Shown here one piece after another: positions 6,416-15,169 of a stretch of DNA of 58,042 bases. The notes under the pieces are model-generated. The model did no database searches, was not told the DNA's origin, and worked only from the letters and a program-made list of their open reading frames with translations. The first letter of the stretch is position 1. Each line of letters begins with the position of its first letter. The DNA is from a bacterium (GTDB lineage: Bacteria; Verrucomicrobiota; Verrucomicrobiia; Limisphaerales; UBA11358). The DNA lies in NCBI GenBank assembly GCA_021817945.1, contig JAKAFL010000018.1, positions 1 to 58,042 of the forward strand, in the 5' to 3' direction. The position numbers were made by a program, and so were the translations under genes.

Positions 6416-7333
6416 TCAACCGTGTCTCCGCCCGCGTCGCAATTCAAAAAAGCGCTGGAGTTTGGCGGAAAATGGCTGGGTGGCATCCAAGCGCAAGGTA
6501 TCCACACCAGTCCGGTTGAGCGCGGAGTCCAGGGCCGCAAGACGATTTCTGTTCTCGCGTGCGTAACGGTCTGCGTTGGAACGGCGCAAGGTGTCCACTT
6601 CCAGCAACTCCCCGGTTTCGGCGTCTTCCAGGGTCACCAAACCGGCCCGGGGCAGTGCTCCTTCCAAAGGATCATGCAGATGCAGGCAAACCATGTCATG
6701 CCGGACATGGGTCAGACCCAGTTCCATCGCCAAGTCCGGCATTCCTGAGGCTGATGCGCCCTGAGTTGCAGGCAGGTGCAGGAAATCTGTAATCAAAAAA
6801 ACCAGGGCGCGCCGCTTCACCACCCGGTTCAAAAATTGAAGCGCCCCGGCAAGATGGGTGCCCTTTCGGCGGGGATGAACGGCCACAAGCTCGCGTATCA
6901 ACCGGAGGATGTGCCGCCGACCCTTGCGAGGCGGCACGTATTGCTCCACCTCCGAAGTAAACAGCAGCAAGGCCACCTTGTCGCCATTACGGGCGGCAGA
7001 AAAGGCAAGGGTTGCAGCTATTTCCGCCGCCAATTCAGCCTTGGTGCGCTCGCCGGATCCAAAATGGAGTGATCCTGAAACGTCCACCGCCAGAACCACC
7101 GCCAGCTCCCTCTCCTCCCGGTAATGCTTAACAAACGGACGCCCCATGCGGCGGGTGACATTCCAATCCAGGTCTCGCACGTCATCGCCCGGCAGATACT
7201 CGCGCAACTCTTCAAACTCCATTCCCCTCCCCTTGAACCGGCTCAGGTAGGCTCCCACCATGCTATCGGTAACAAGGCGGTTGGTGCGCAATTCCACCCG
7301 GCGCACGGATTCCAAAAGCTCACTCAGGTTCAC
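6416..7333 (-). CDS. DUF58 domain protein
   Basis: This 305-residue DUF58 protein has the family's N-terminal signature [23 protein letters not shown] (residues 35-57). It is followed by a von Willebrand-A-like fold with the metal-site motif DVSGS (DxSxS). DUF58 proteins almost always pair with a MoxR AAA ATPase and are thought to act with it in chaperone or maturation tasks for membrane or secreted proteins. The start overlaps the end of the upstream moxR gene by 4 bp, indicating translational coupling. No separate VWA (BatA-type) or TPR partner follows, so this is the minimal two-gene form. Confidence 0.9.
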   Translation of the reverse strand: MNLSELLESVRRVELRTNRLVTDSMVGAYLSRFKGRGMEFEELREYLPGDDVRDLDWNVTRRMGRPFVKHYREERELAVVLAVDVSGSLHFGSGERTKAELAAEIAATLAFSAARNGDKVALLLFTSEVEQYVPPRKGRRHILRLIRELVAVHPRRKGTHLAGALQFLNRVVKRRALVFLITDFLHLPATQGASASGMPDLAMELGLTHVRHDMVCLHLHDPLEGALPRAGLVTLEDAETGELLEVDTLRRSNADRYARENRNRLAALDSALNRTGVDTLRLDATQPFSAKLQRFFELRRGRRHG

Positions 7334-8310
7334 GGCACGGTTACATTTTGAAACAGTTTGGTGACGATGGAATCCGTGGTTACTCCCTGCGCCTCGGCTT
7401 CATAGGTGAGAATGATGCGGTGCCGCAACACGTCCGGCCCAATGCCCTTGATATCCTCGGGAATGACATAATCACGGCCTTGCAGCATTGCCCAAGCCTT
7501 GGCGGCAAGCGTCAGGAAAATGGTGGCTCGCGGTGATGCTCCAAACTGAACGTGCGCCCGCAGATTCAATCCGCCCGTCTCCGGTTTGCGGGTGGCTAGC
7601 ACGAGCCGGACGATGTAATCGCGGATCCGGTCATCCACGTGGATTTGGTCCACCACTTTGCGCGCGGAAAGAATTTGGTCCAGGGAGACAACAGGTCGCA
7701 CGGGAATATTGGGCTGCGTGAAAGCCATGCGATCCAGAATGAGCCTTTCATTTGCAGCATTGGGATAATCAAGCACCACCTTGAACATGAACCGGTCCAC
7801 CTGCGCCTCGGGGAGCGGGTAGGTGCCTTCCTGGTCAATCGGGTTTTCCGTGGCCAGGACCAGGAAAGGAGTGGGAAGCAGGAGGGTTTCCCCGCCCAAC
7901 GTCACCTGGCGCTCCTGCATGGCCTCCAGCAAGGCGCTTTGAACCTTGGCTGGGGCGCGGTTGATTTCATCAGCCAATACAAAATTGGCAAAGATAGGTC
8001 CGCGTGTGGCGTGGTATTTGCCGTCGTTGGGATTGTAAATCAAGGTGCCGACGATATCGGCAGGCAAAAGGTCCGGGGTGAATTGGATGCGGTTGAAGCG
8101 GGCCTGGACGGCTGATGCCAGGGTGCGCACCGAGAGGGTTTTGGCCAAGCCCGGCACACCCTCCAAAAGGACATGCCCATTGGCCAGAAGCCCCGCCAGG
8201 AGCCGGTCCACCAAAGGTTCCTGGCCCACGATCACACCGCCCATTTCCTCGCGGAGAGTGCGGATCCACACCGAATTATGTTCAACCTGCTCCTTCAACG
8301 GCGCGTTCAT
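7330..8310 (-). CDS. MoxR family AAA+ ATPase
   Basis: The 326-residue protein is a typical MoxR ATPase. It has Walker A (LLEGVPGLAKTL, near residue 52), Walker B (FVLADEINRAP), the sensor-1 stretch VLATENPIDQEGTYPLPEAQ and a C-terminal lid domain. MoxR proteins form hexamers that remodel or help metallate client proteins. Its gene overlaps the DUF58 gene by 4 bp. No client is evident among the neighbours (trpB and a WYL regulator). Confidence 0.93.
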   Translation of the reverse strand: MNAPLKEQVEHNSVWIRTLREEMGGVIVGQEPLVDRLLAGLLANGHVLLEGVPGLAKTLSVRTLASAVQARFNRIQFTPDLLPADIVGTLIYNPNDGKYHATRGPIFANFVLADEINRAPAKVQSALLEAMQERQVTLGGETLLLPTPFLVLATENPIDQEGTYPLPEAQVDRFMFKVVLDYPNAANERLILDRMAFTQPNIPVRPVVSLDQILSARKVVDQIHVDDRIRDYIVRLVLATRKPETGGLNLRAHVQFGASPRATIFLTLAAKAWAMLQGRDYVIPEDIKGIGPDVLRHRIILTYEAEAQGVTTDSIVTKLFQNVTVP

Positions 8311-8367
8311 GAATCCAGTCTAGGCTGTGGGGCGGGCCGGACTCAAGCGCTGGTTTCTCCTTATCCC

Positions 8368-9471
8368 CTAGCTGGAAGACCGGGTTTGACGTTGGCGCCG
8401 GGATTGAAAGGGATGAAACTCCTCCGTTCCTCCGCCAGTCGGGCAGGAAGTCTCCGCCGGAGCCTGATATCTTGAGGTGAGAATTTCTGCGGTTTTGCGA
8501 AGCCGCTCTCTCAATTCCTTGGGCCTCACCACGGAGGCATGCACGCCCCATCCCAAAACCCATCCGGATATTTCCTCCAGGTTGTTAAGCCGGAATCGTA
8601 ACTGGGAGGCTCCATCCCTCAGTTCGGTCAATTCCTGGCTGGCATGCCATTTCCGCCCCCGCAACAAATCCGTGGCCCATGCATCAAAATCCACCACCAC
8701 CTCATAATCCGATCCTCCCTTGAAAACTTGAAAACTGCCCTTCAGATATTCCTCGGCATTGAAATCCTTGCGCCGCACAAAGGTTTGGCGGGTTAATTTT
8801 GCGCCGGATAGGCGGGTCAGGACAAAGGTGCGCATGGCTTGCCGGTGCAAGTCAAAGGCAAACAGGTACCAATGGTTGTCAATGCAGGCAAGGTGATGCG
8901 GTTGAACCTTTCGCTTCAGGATTTTTCGCGTCCCCAGATTGCGATATTCAAAAGCCACCACCCTGCTCTCCTTCAATGCCTCGGTCAGCACACGGAACGT
9001 GGCCAGGTCCGCATCCCCGGGCGCAAAAGGGCGGAAAGACAAGCCATGATCCAGGCTGCTCAGGGTTAATGGCAGATTCTGGTCCAGTTGATTGGTCAGT
9101 TTTTGAAAGGCGTTTTCCAGCGGCTTTTGCAGTTCCGTGCCCCGGTACTGGGCTATCGCCTTGTTTGCCACCATCACGGCAAATAATTCTGATTCCGTAA
9201 TGGTGACCGCCGGGAAAAAATCAACCGGGCGCGAGTAAAAATAACCGTATCGCCGCGATTCATACTCAATCGGCAAGCCCAGCCGGTATTTCATGAAATC
9301 CACATCCCGCTTGAGCGTGCGCACAGAAATCTCCCATTCCCGCGCCAGCCTGGGGCAGTTGGGAAACTCGTTTCGCTTGAGCATCCCATGGATTTTATTC
9401 ATCCGATCAAGGGGCGGACGTGACAAAACCTGATGTTTAACTTTGGGCATGCAAGGAACCTTTGCCGACAC
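8368..9471 (-). CDS. WYL-domain transcriptional regulator
   Basis: The 367-residue protein has an N-terminal winged helix-turn-helix (LDRMNKIHGMLKRNEF then CPRLAREWEISVRTLKRDVD, residues ~22-57). A central WYL domain has the hallmark segment VAFEYRNLGTRK and HHLACIDNHWYLFAFD. A WCX C-terminal extension and a basic, Arg/Ser-rich tail follow. WYL regulators sense nucleic-acid or small ligands and control DNA damage, defence or metabolism genes. No linked target is obvious. The start could be the ATG at 9471 or at 9450 (MPKVKHQ). Confidence 0.88.
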   Translation of the reverse strand: MSAKVPCMPKVKHQVLSRPPLDRMNKIHGMLKRNEFPNCPRLAREWEISVRTLKRDVDFMKYRLGLPIEYESRRYGYFYSRPVDFFPAVTITESELFAVMVANKAIAQYRGTELQKPLENAFQKLTNQLDQNLPLTLSSLDHGLSFRPFAPGDADLATFRVLTEALKESRVVAFEYRNLGTRKILKRKVQPHHLACIDNHWYLFAFDLHRQAMRTFVLTRLSGAKLTRQTFVRRKDFNAEEYLKGSFQVFKGGSDYEVVVDFDAWATDLLRGRKWHASQELTELRDGASQLRFRLNNLEEISGWVLGWGVHASVVRPKELRERLRKTAEILTSRYQAPAETSCPTGGGTEEFHPFQSRRQRQTRSSS

Positions 9472-9582
9472 TCATCTGCTATCAAATCCAGGCAAAGTCA
9501 AACCCAAAACAACCGCCACCCAGCCTACGCCACGGATTTTAGGTTTGCTCCCTCGATGAATTGGCCGTGGGCGGGAAAATTT

Positions 9583-10035
9583 TTATTCCTGGCCGGTTCC
9601 ACCCGCTCCAGGCGGGGGTTCCTGATGCAGGATTTCCAGCATCCTTTTCCACTGGGGTTCCATTCGGGCCAGTTGTTCCCTGTGACTTGCAGAAAGCCGC
9701 TCAAGGATTTCCTCCCCCTCGATAGTGAGTTTGAGATGCACCTGCCTATGGTCAAGGGGCGCCGGGGTGCGCCGCACAAGGCGTCTGGCTTCCAAACGAT
9801 CCACCAATTCCACGGCGCTGTGCGGCCTGATTTGCAGGCGCTCAGCCAGATGACCGATTGTAATGGGTCCCATGGCCGCAAAACCCTTGATGGCCAGCAA
9901 TGCTTGATGTTGTTGGGAGGCAAGACCGGCGGACCGTGCAGCATCCTCGCTGAACCGCAAAAACCCCCTGAGCGCATACCGGAATTCGGCAAGGGTTTGA
10001 TAATCCGCCAGGGTTAATTTTCGTTTGGGTTGCAT
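9583..10035 (-). CDS. MarR family transcriptional regulator
   Basis: From the ATG at 10035, preceded by GGGAG at 7-nt spacing, the protein is 150 residues. It carries a winged-helix MarR domain (TIGHLAERLQIRPHSAVELVDRLEARRLV, with wing DHRQVHLKLT). MarR dimers repress their own and neighbouring promoters and release DNA when bound to phenolic or other ligands. The gene is divergent from a CLC channel gene, and a perfect 7-bp palindrome lies between the two starts. The natural reading is that it represses both. An upstream in-frame ATG at 10077 has no ribosome-binding site. Confidence 0.88.
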   Translation of the reverse strand: MQPKRKLTLADYQTLAEFRYALRGFLRFSEDAARSAGLASQQHQALLAIKGFAAMGPITIGHLAERLQIRPHSAVELVDRLEARRLVRRTPAPLDHRQVHLKLTIEGEEILERLSASHREQLARMEPQWKRMLEILHQEPPPGAGGTGQE

Positions 10036-10083
10036 GACTCGTCTCCCAGCATGACAGGGCCCGAACCGGGAATCCACTTGATT

Positions 10084-10102
10084 TATATCGTTCTACGATA
10101 TA
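10084..10102. promoter_or_regulatory. Perfect palindrome, likely MarR operator
   Basis: TATATCG-N5-CGATATA is an exact 7-bp inverted repeat with the size and AT-rich/CG-core look of MarR-family operators. It lies between the divergent MarR and CLC genes. It overlaps the likely spacer of a plus-strand promoter TTGATT (10078-10083)-N17-TATTTT (10101-10106), so bound repressor would block the polymerase. Confidence 0.6.
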
Positions 10103-10112
10103 TTTTGCCGGA

Positions 10113-11906
10113 ATGTTGAAAAATTCAGAAGCCGCCGGGCTTGCGGATTTTCGGGCGGATGGCCGACTTTTGGTTCTGGCGGGGCTGGCTCTGCCCATAG
10201 GGGCAATTGGCGCCTGCGTGGCCAAGGTTTTGCTGTGGCTGATTGCCTGGATCACTAATCTGTCCTATTTCCATAGGGCATCCCTGCAACCCGTCACCCC
10301 GCAACAGGCTCATGGGGGTTGGGCGATGATATTTATTCCAGTGGCGGGCGCCTTGTTGATCGGTCTCATGGCACGGTATGGATCGGAAAAAATCCGTGGG
10401 CATGGCATTCCTGAAGCATTGGAAGCGATACTCTTGGGGAAAAGCTTGATCAACCCTCGCGTTGCCATCTTGAAACCATTGTCCTCGGCTATTTCCATCG
10501 GAACCGGAGGTCCGTTTGGCGCGGAGGGCCCCATCATCATGACAGGCGGGGCATTTGGATCACTGTTTGCCCAGATGTTTCATCTGACGGCTGCGGAGAG
10601 GAAAATCCTGCTCGTGGCCGGGGCGGCTGCGGGCATGTCCGCGATTTTCGCGACACCTGTAGCGGCGGTTTTGCTGGCGGTGGAATTGTTATTGTTCGAA
10701 TGGCGTCCACGGAGTTTTATTCCCGTGGGGGTGGCTGCCATGGCGGCGGCTGCGGTACGGGTGCACTTGCTGGGAAACGGGCCAATTTTCCCCGTGCCTC
10801 TGCACGGGGAATTGGGATTGGGAGCGGTGATGGGCGGATTGGCAGTGGGGTTGGCGGCAGGTTTTGGGTCCTGGGCCCTGACCAGCCTCATTTACGCGGT
10901 GGAGGATGGGTTCGCGCGATTGCCCATCCACTGGATGTGGTGGCCAGCCTTGGGATCCCTGGTTGTGGGGGTTGGCGGATGGATGGACCCGCGTGTCCTG
11001 GGGGTGGGCTATGGCTCCATTCATAGTCTGATGTTGGGCCAGTGCCTGGGCGCGGCTTTGGTTTCCTTGCTGGTGATCAAGGCCGTTGTCTGGGTGGTTG
11101 CCCTGGGTTCCGGGACTTCGGGAGGTGTGCTTGCGCCCTTGCTGATTTTGGGCGGTGCCTTGGGAGTATGCGTGGGTCATTGGCTGCCCGGGGGAGATCC
11201 AGGTTTATGGGCTCTGGCTGGCATGGCCGCCATGATGGGCGGCACCATGCGGTCTCCGCTTACCGGATTGTTTTTTGCTCTCGAGCTCACCCGCGATTTC
11301 AATGCGGCTCCCGTCCTCTTTGCCGGCTGCCTCGGCGCCTTGGCGGTAACCGTGCTGGCGCTTCCGCGCTCCATCCTTACCGAAAAGCTGGCCCGGCGTG
11401 GCCAGCATATTTCAAGGGATTACACCGTGGATCCATTTGATCAGATCCGGGTTGGCGAGGTGATGGATTCAAAGGTCCCCTGTGTTTCAGGACAAATGTC
11501 GGTCATGGAATTATCTGAACAGATTTCGGCTCGTGAACTCCCATTGGGACGACGGCACGCCGCCTTCATTGTGGATACGGAGGGCCGACTGGAAGGGTTG
11601 GTGACGCGCGGGGATTTGCTTCAAGCGCTACGGCAGGATCCCACCGGCCGATCTGCTGTTGCGGCGGTGGGTCGAAAGCGGGTGGTCACCGTCTTCCCGG
11701 ATGAACGGGTGGCCGATGCCATCGGCAGAATGCTGCGGCATGATATCGGACGCATGCCCGTGGTTTCCCGAGAGGACCCTGGTCGTGTGATGGGATACCT
11801 GGGGAGGGCTGATATTCTTTCAGCTCGGGAGAGGACGCATGAAGAGGAGGAAGAGCGAAGCTGCGGTCCATGGATGCGCCAGGTCCCGATCAAACATGCC
11901 GCCTGA
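10113..11906 (+). CDS. CLC-type chloride channel/antiporter with tandem CBS domains
   Basis: The 597-residue membrane protein has the CLC selectivity motifs in order: RGHGIPEAL (residues ~95-103, equivalent to GSGIP), GGPFGAEGPII with the gating glutamate at 138, and GSGTSGGVLAPLLILGG (equivalent to GxFxP). About ten further helices are present. After the membrane part, two CBS domains (about 450-580) probably sense adenine nucleotides. The retained gating glutamate favours a proton-coupled antiporter, but cannot decide it. The start ATG lies only ~7 nt past a likely -10 box, with no Shine-Dalgarno sequence, so the mRNA may be leaderless. It is probably controlled by the divergent MarR regulator. 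Confidence 0.92.
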   Translation: MLKNSEAAGLADFRADGRLLVLAGLALPIGAIGACVAKVLLWLIAWITNLSYFHRASLQPVTPQQAHGGWAMIFIPVAGALLIGLMARYGSEKIRGHGIPEALEAILLGKSLINPRVAILKPLSSAISIGTGGPFGAEGPIIMTGGAFGSLFAQMFHLTAAERKILLVAGAAAGMSAIFATPVAAVLLAVELLLFEWRPRSFIPVGVAAMAAAAVRVHLLGNGPIFPVPLHGELGLGAVMGGLAVGLAAGFGSWALTSLIYAVEDGFARLPIHWMWWPALGSLVVGVGGWMDPRVLGVGYGSIHSLMLGQCLGAALVSLLVIKAVVWVVALGSGTSGGVLAPLLILGGALGVCVGHWLPGGDPGLWALAGMAAMMGGTMRSPLTGLFFALELTRDFNAAPVLFAGCLGALAVTVLALPRSILTEKLARRGQHISRDYTVDPFDQIRVGEVMDSKVPCVSGQMSVMELSEQISARELPLGRRHAAFIVDTEGRLEGLVTRGDLLQALRQDPTGRSAVAAVGRKRVVTVFPDERVADAIGRMLRHDIGRMPVVSREDPGRVMGYLGRADILSARERTHEEEEERSCGPWMRQVPIKHAA

Positions 11907-11912
11907 AACGGG

Positions 11913-11939
11913 GCCATGCCATTATGGGTCCGGCATGGC
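11913..11939. terminator. Hairpin between convergent clc and secretin genes
   Basis: GCCATGCC and GGCATGGC form an 8-bp stem with an 11-nt loop, starting 6 bp after the clc stop codon. No U-run follows on either strand, so it may be a transcript-end stabiliser instead of a true intrinsic terminator. Confidence 0.35.
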
Positions 11940-12062
11940 TGTGTCGGGTTTCCTGGTGGCGCAACCACAGCTTTAGAAGGCGGTGACTAAAATTCATTTC
12001 AAAATGGGCGACCCGGGTTTATTGGGTTGCCCCAAATTGCGTGCCGACATCCTTTGGGAGTT

Positions 12063-14513
12063 TTATTGCTGTCCAGCCAGGATTCGGGCGCGTTCCTTTT
12101 GATAATCCTCCGTGGAAATCTCATTGGACATGTAACGTTCCAAAAGATTATCCAAGCGGGCCTGTTGTTGCTGGGTGGGTTGGTTTGCGGATGGCGATCC
12201 GTTTGGAGCAGGCTGGGCAGGGTTGGATTGCGGGCCAGGCGCGGGCGCCGGAATGACATGGTCCTGCGGAAGGGTAACCTCATTAGTGTCGTCAGCCTGC
12301 GGCGCATTGAAGAATCCGTTGGCCGGGCCGCCATTGGCTGCGTTATCCAATTCCTTGCGTTGTTCCTTGTCCACCAGGCCCTGCTGCTCCGTGGCATCGT
12401 CTGCGGCTGCGGAGGAGACCATGGGCAGACGGCGTTCTTCCTTGATGGTGTGTTCTGCGGCAAATTCCGGGGTGGGCAGCACGGTGGGCCGCATCAAAAC
12501 CACCAGCTCTTCACGCGCATTGGAATCACTGCGGGAAGAAAACAAATTGCCCAGAAGCGGAATCGCGTCCAGGAAGGGCACCCCGGAGGCGGCGTGGGAT
12601 TTGTTGGCCTTGATGAAACCGCCCAGCATGACAGTATCGCGATTTCGAACAGTCATGGTGGCGTTCAAGGTGCGCTTGGTGGTGTTGGGCACATTCCCAA
12701 CGCCCACAATGGCGGTGTAACCATTGAGATCGTCAATTTCCTGCTGGATATCCATGGTCACCGCGCCCTCTGGATTTATGAACGGAGTGACATCCAATTC
12801 CACACCCACCGAGAGTTGGGAGTAGGATGAACTGTTGCCATAAGCGCCGCCGTAGTTGTAGGTGCTGGTGACATAAGGGACGGTCTCACCCACGAAAAAC
12901 TGGGCGGGCTGGGCCTGGGATGTTTGGATGCGTGGCCGCTGGATGACGCTTGCCGTGCTGTCGTTTTCCGCAGCAGCCAAAGCCAGGTCCCAGTTTGGCC
13001 CCACATTGGCCATGTAACTGAAGCCACCTGGCAGGGCGCTGGCAAAATTGGTGACGGTGCTCACGTTTCCTGCGGCATTGGTCACGATACCTGACAAAGT
13101 GCCCAGAAAGCTTTGCCCATTGTTGTATCCGCCGCCGCCTTGGACGGTGCCTCCAAGGCCGGTTGGATTTTGGGCCGCAGAGAAACCAAAATTGAAAGTA
13201 TTGGGTCCCAGGCTGACATCCATGATCACCGCCTCAATGAGCACCTGGGCGAGCGGGACATCCAGTTTGGCGATGATTTGCTTGATTTCCTCCATGTCCT
13301 GGCGGGTGGCAAAAATCAGGAGTGAACTGGTGCTTTCATTGGGAATGATTTTGGTTTGGCCGAACAATTGAATCTGGCCCTGGCCTCCCGAACCGGACCC
13401 GTTGCCTGCGCCGGAGGCTTTATTGATGATGTTATTCAAGCGCTGGGCAAAAGTGGAAGTGCCGCCGGAAGGGTTGCCATTGACATTGCCGCCACCAAAG
13501 CCATTGCCAAAGGAACTGCCTCCAGGTTGATAGGGGCTGGCGCCGCCACTGAGGCCGTTGACCGAGCCATTGGCGCCAAAGCCATTGCCAAATCCGCCGC
13601 CCCCCATGCCGCCAGTCATTCCCCCTGCCATGCCTCCGCCAGAGAGACCGCTGATTCGCTGGGTGGAGGGAGCGCTCCCAATCGAAACGGTGGTGCCACC
13701 CGATCCGCCCAGCGCATTCAGCGCATTGGCAATGTCATCCACCTTGGCATAACGAATGGGAATGACCTCGGAAATAAATTCCGCAGGCACGCTGACGTCA
13801 ATCAGGTTGATCATTTCCAGCATGCGCTTGACGTTTTCGGTGTAGTCCCGGATGACCAATATGCCATTGTCATCAATCGGGAAGATCGAGCCTTGAAGCT
13901 TGGCGAAAGGCTGGATAATGGGAACCATTTCACTGGGTTTGACGTAGTGCAACTGAACCACGTGAGTGATGTACGAGCCGAGGCTCGGCAGGTTGGTGGC
14001 CCCTGTGTTATCCAATGCCGCACCGGCAGCATTGGCCTGGTCCGATTGAACGGCTTTGACAAATTTATCGCCAATATTAATGACCGACACATTATTCAGC
14101 GCCAATACGGCCTGCAAAGCCTCGATGGCCTCGGTTTTGGTGAGCGGGGTTTGGGTTTTGAGGATGATTTTGGCTTCCGGCAAGGTGCCGCGAATAATGG
14201 TGCGGTTCACCAGCTTGGCATAGACATCCAGCACTTGGGAAACGTCCACCCCTTGGAAATCAATTGTTCCCGCCGGGACCATTTCCTCAGTTGCGGTTGG
14301 GGAGGGGGAATTCAGCCCTGCGGGGCCGGGTTGAGACCCTGCCGGCGGCAGGTTTTGGGCTGGAAGGCCCTGTGGCGGTTGGAAGCCGGTTTGCGGAAAC
14401 AGCGGGGAGCGATTTCGCATGCCGCCGCCATTGACCGGGTAACGCGGCGCTGTTTGGGCCAGAAGCGCCAGGCTGGAAAAGACCAGCGCCATGGATAATA
14501 AAAGAGTTTTCAT
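12063..14513 (-). CDS. gspD: Secretin (GspD/PilQ family) with C-terminal SHOCT-like tail
   Basis: This 816-residue protein builds the outer-membrane ring of a type II secretion or type IV pilus system. It has a signal peptide (ending LALLAQT) and a Pro-rich linker. N-domains follow (IDFQGVDVSQVLDVYAKLVNRTI; VVQLHYVKPSEMVPIIQPF; VIPIRYAKVDDIANAL), the last interrupted by a roughly 100-residue Gly/Asn-rich insert. The secretin domain contains VLIEAVIMDVSL and the VPFLDAIPLLGNLF signature. After it come ~130 Pro/Gln-rich residues and a final segment LDNLLERYMSNEISTEDYQK that resembles a SHOCT motif. It is the last gene of the four-gene operon and overlaps the preceding one by 4 bp. Confidence 0.92.
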   Translation of the reverse strand: MKTLLLSMALVFSSLALLAQTAPRYPVNGGGMRNRSPLFPQTGFQPPQGLPAQNLPPAGSQPGPAGLNSPSPTATEEMVPAGTIDFQGVDVSQVLDVYAKLVNRTIIRGTLPEAKIILKTQTPLTKTEAIEALQAVLALNNVSVINIGDKFVKAVQSDQANAAGAALDNTGATNLPSLGSYITHVVQLHYVKPSEMVPIIQPFAKLQGSIFPIDDNGILVIRDYTENVKRMLEMINLIDVSVPAEFISEVIPIRYAKVDDIANALNALGGSGGTTVSIGSAPSTQRISGLSGGGMAGGMTGGMGGGGFGNGFGANGSVNGLSGGASPYQPGGSSFGNGFGGGNVNGNPSGGTSTFAQRLNNIINKASGAGNGSGSGGQGQIQLFGQTKIIPNESTSSLLIFATRQDMEEIKQIIAKLDVPLAQVLIEAVIMDVSLGPNTFNFGFSAAQNPTGLGGTVQGGGGYNNGQSFLGTLSGIVTNAAGNVSTVTNFASALPGGFSYMANVGPNWDLALAAAENDSTASVIQRPRIQTSQAQPAQFFVGETVPYVTSTYNYGGAYGNSSSYSQLSVGVELDVTPFINPEGAVTMDIQQEIDDLNGYTAIVGVGNVPNTTKRTLNATMTVRNRDTVMLGGFIKANKSHAASGVPFLDAIPLLGNLFSSRSDSNAREELVVLMRPTVLPTPEFAAEHTIKEERRLPMVSSAAADDATEQQGLVDKEQRKELDNAANGGPANGFFNAPQADDTNEVTLPQDHVIPAPAPGPQSNPAQPAPNGSPSANQPTQQQQARLDNLLERYMSNEISTEDYQKERARILAGQQ

Positions 14514-15169
14514 CGTTTCAAGGAAATGGAATTGGTGGCGCGCTTGAGGCCGCTTAAAAGATTGGGCCTTCCGTTGGGAAGCGGCATTGGGGGTTGACTG
14601 GCGTGGGACGGTGGTTTGGTGGCGGTGGGTCCTGCCGTTTTTTGGTAACTGGCCACCAGGCGGATGTTGGCTTCGAGATGGTAATGCGGCAGGTCCGGCT
14701 GCAATTCCAAATCCCGAACCCGGATCATGGATGCTCCAGTCCCGAGGTGGTAGAGAAAGCTGACCAATTGATCCTCCGTGGCTATCACGGAAATATTTTG
14801 CACCTGCTCCACAAAGAACTGGTCATTGGTGTGGGTGGTCAGGCGGGAAAAGTCCTGGATGCCCACACCGATGGAGGAAGCCTGGGATTGGATGGTGCGC
14901 ATGAGGTTGATGCTTTGGTCTTCCAGGGGGACCACGTCACCGGAGTTTTCAAACTGGCTGACCTGCTCTCGCAGCTTGGGGATTCGGGCCACGGCTTCCT
15001 GATAGAGGGAAAGCTTGGCGCGGGCCACGGCCTGGCGGCGGCTCAGGTTTCCCCAATCTGAAAAATGAGGCCAGATGGCGTAGGCATTAGCCACCAGAAA
15101 GAGGACCACCGCCACGCCTATCACCAGGCGGCGCTCCATCGGGCGCAGATGTTCAAAATATTTTTTCAT
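14510..15169 (-). CDS. PilO/GspM-like inner-membrane assembly protein
   Basis: The 219-residue protein has a short cytoplasmic N-terminus (MKKYFEHLRPMERR), one membrane helix (LVIGVAVVLFLVANAYAIW) and a coiled-coil. A periplasmic ferredoxin-like fold (FFVEQVQNISVIATEDQLVSFLYHLG) and a Pro-rich tail follow. This is the plan of PilO and GspM, which scaffold the inner-membrane platform. Its position between the PilM-PilN/GspL-like protein and the secretin supports the call. Overlaps of 1 bp upstream and 4 bp downstream show tight coupling. Primary sequence in this family is weakly conserved. Confidence 0.75.
   Translation of the reverse strand: MKKYFEHLRPMERRLVIGVAVVLFLVANAYAIWPHFSDWGNLSRRQAVARAKLSLYQEAVARIPKLREQVSQFENSGDVVPLEDQSINLMRTIQSQASSIGVGIQDFSRLTTHTNDQFFVEQVQNISVIATEDQLVSFLYHLGTGASMIRVRDLELQPDLPHYHLEANIRLVASYQKTAGPTATKPPSHASQPPMPLPNGRPNLLSGLKRATNSISLKR

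Noticed and set aside
13356..14498. Long plus-strand open frame opposite the secretin gene
   Set aside because: It is an antisense shadow of a GC-rich, Gly/Asn-rich coding region; the minus-strand secretin is unambiguous.
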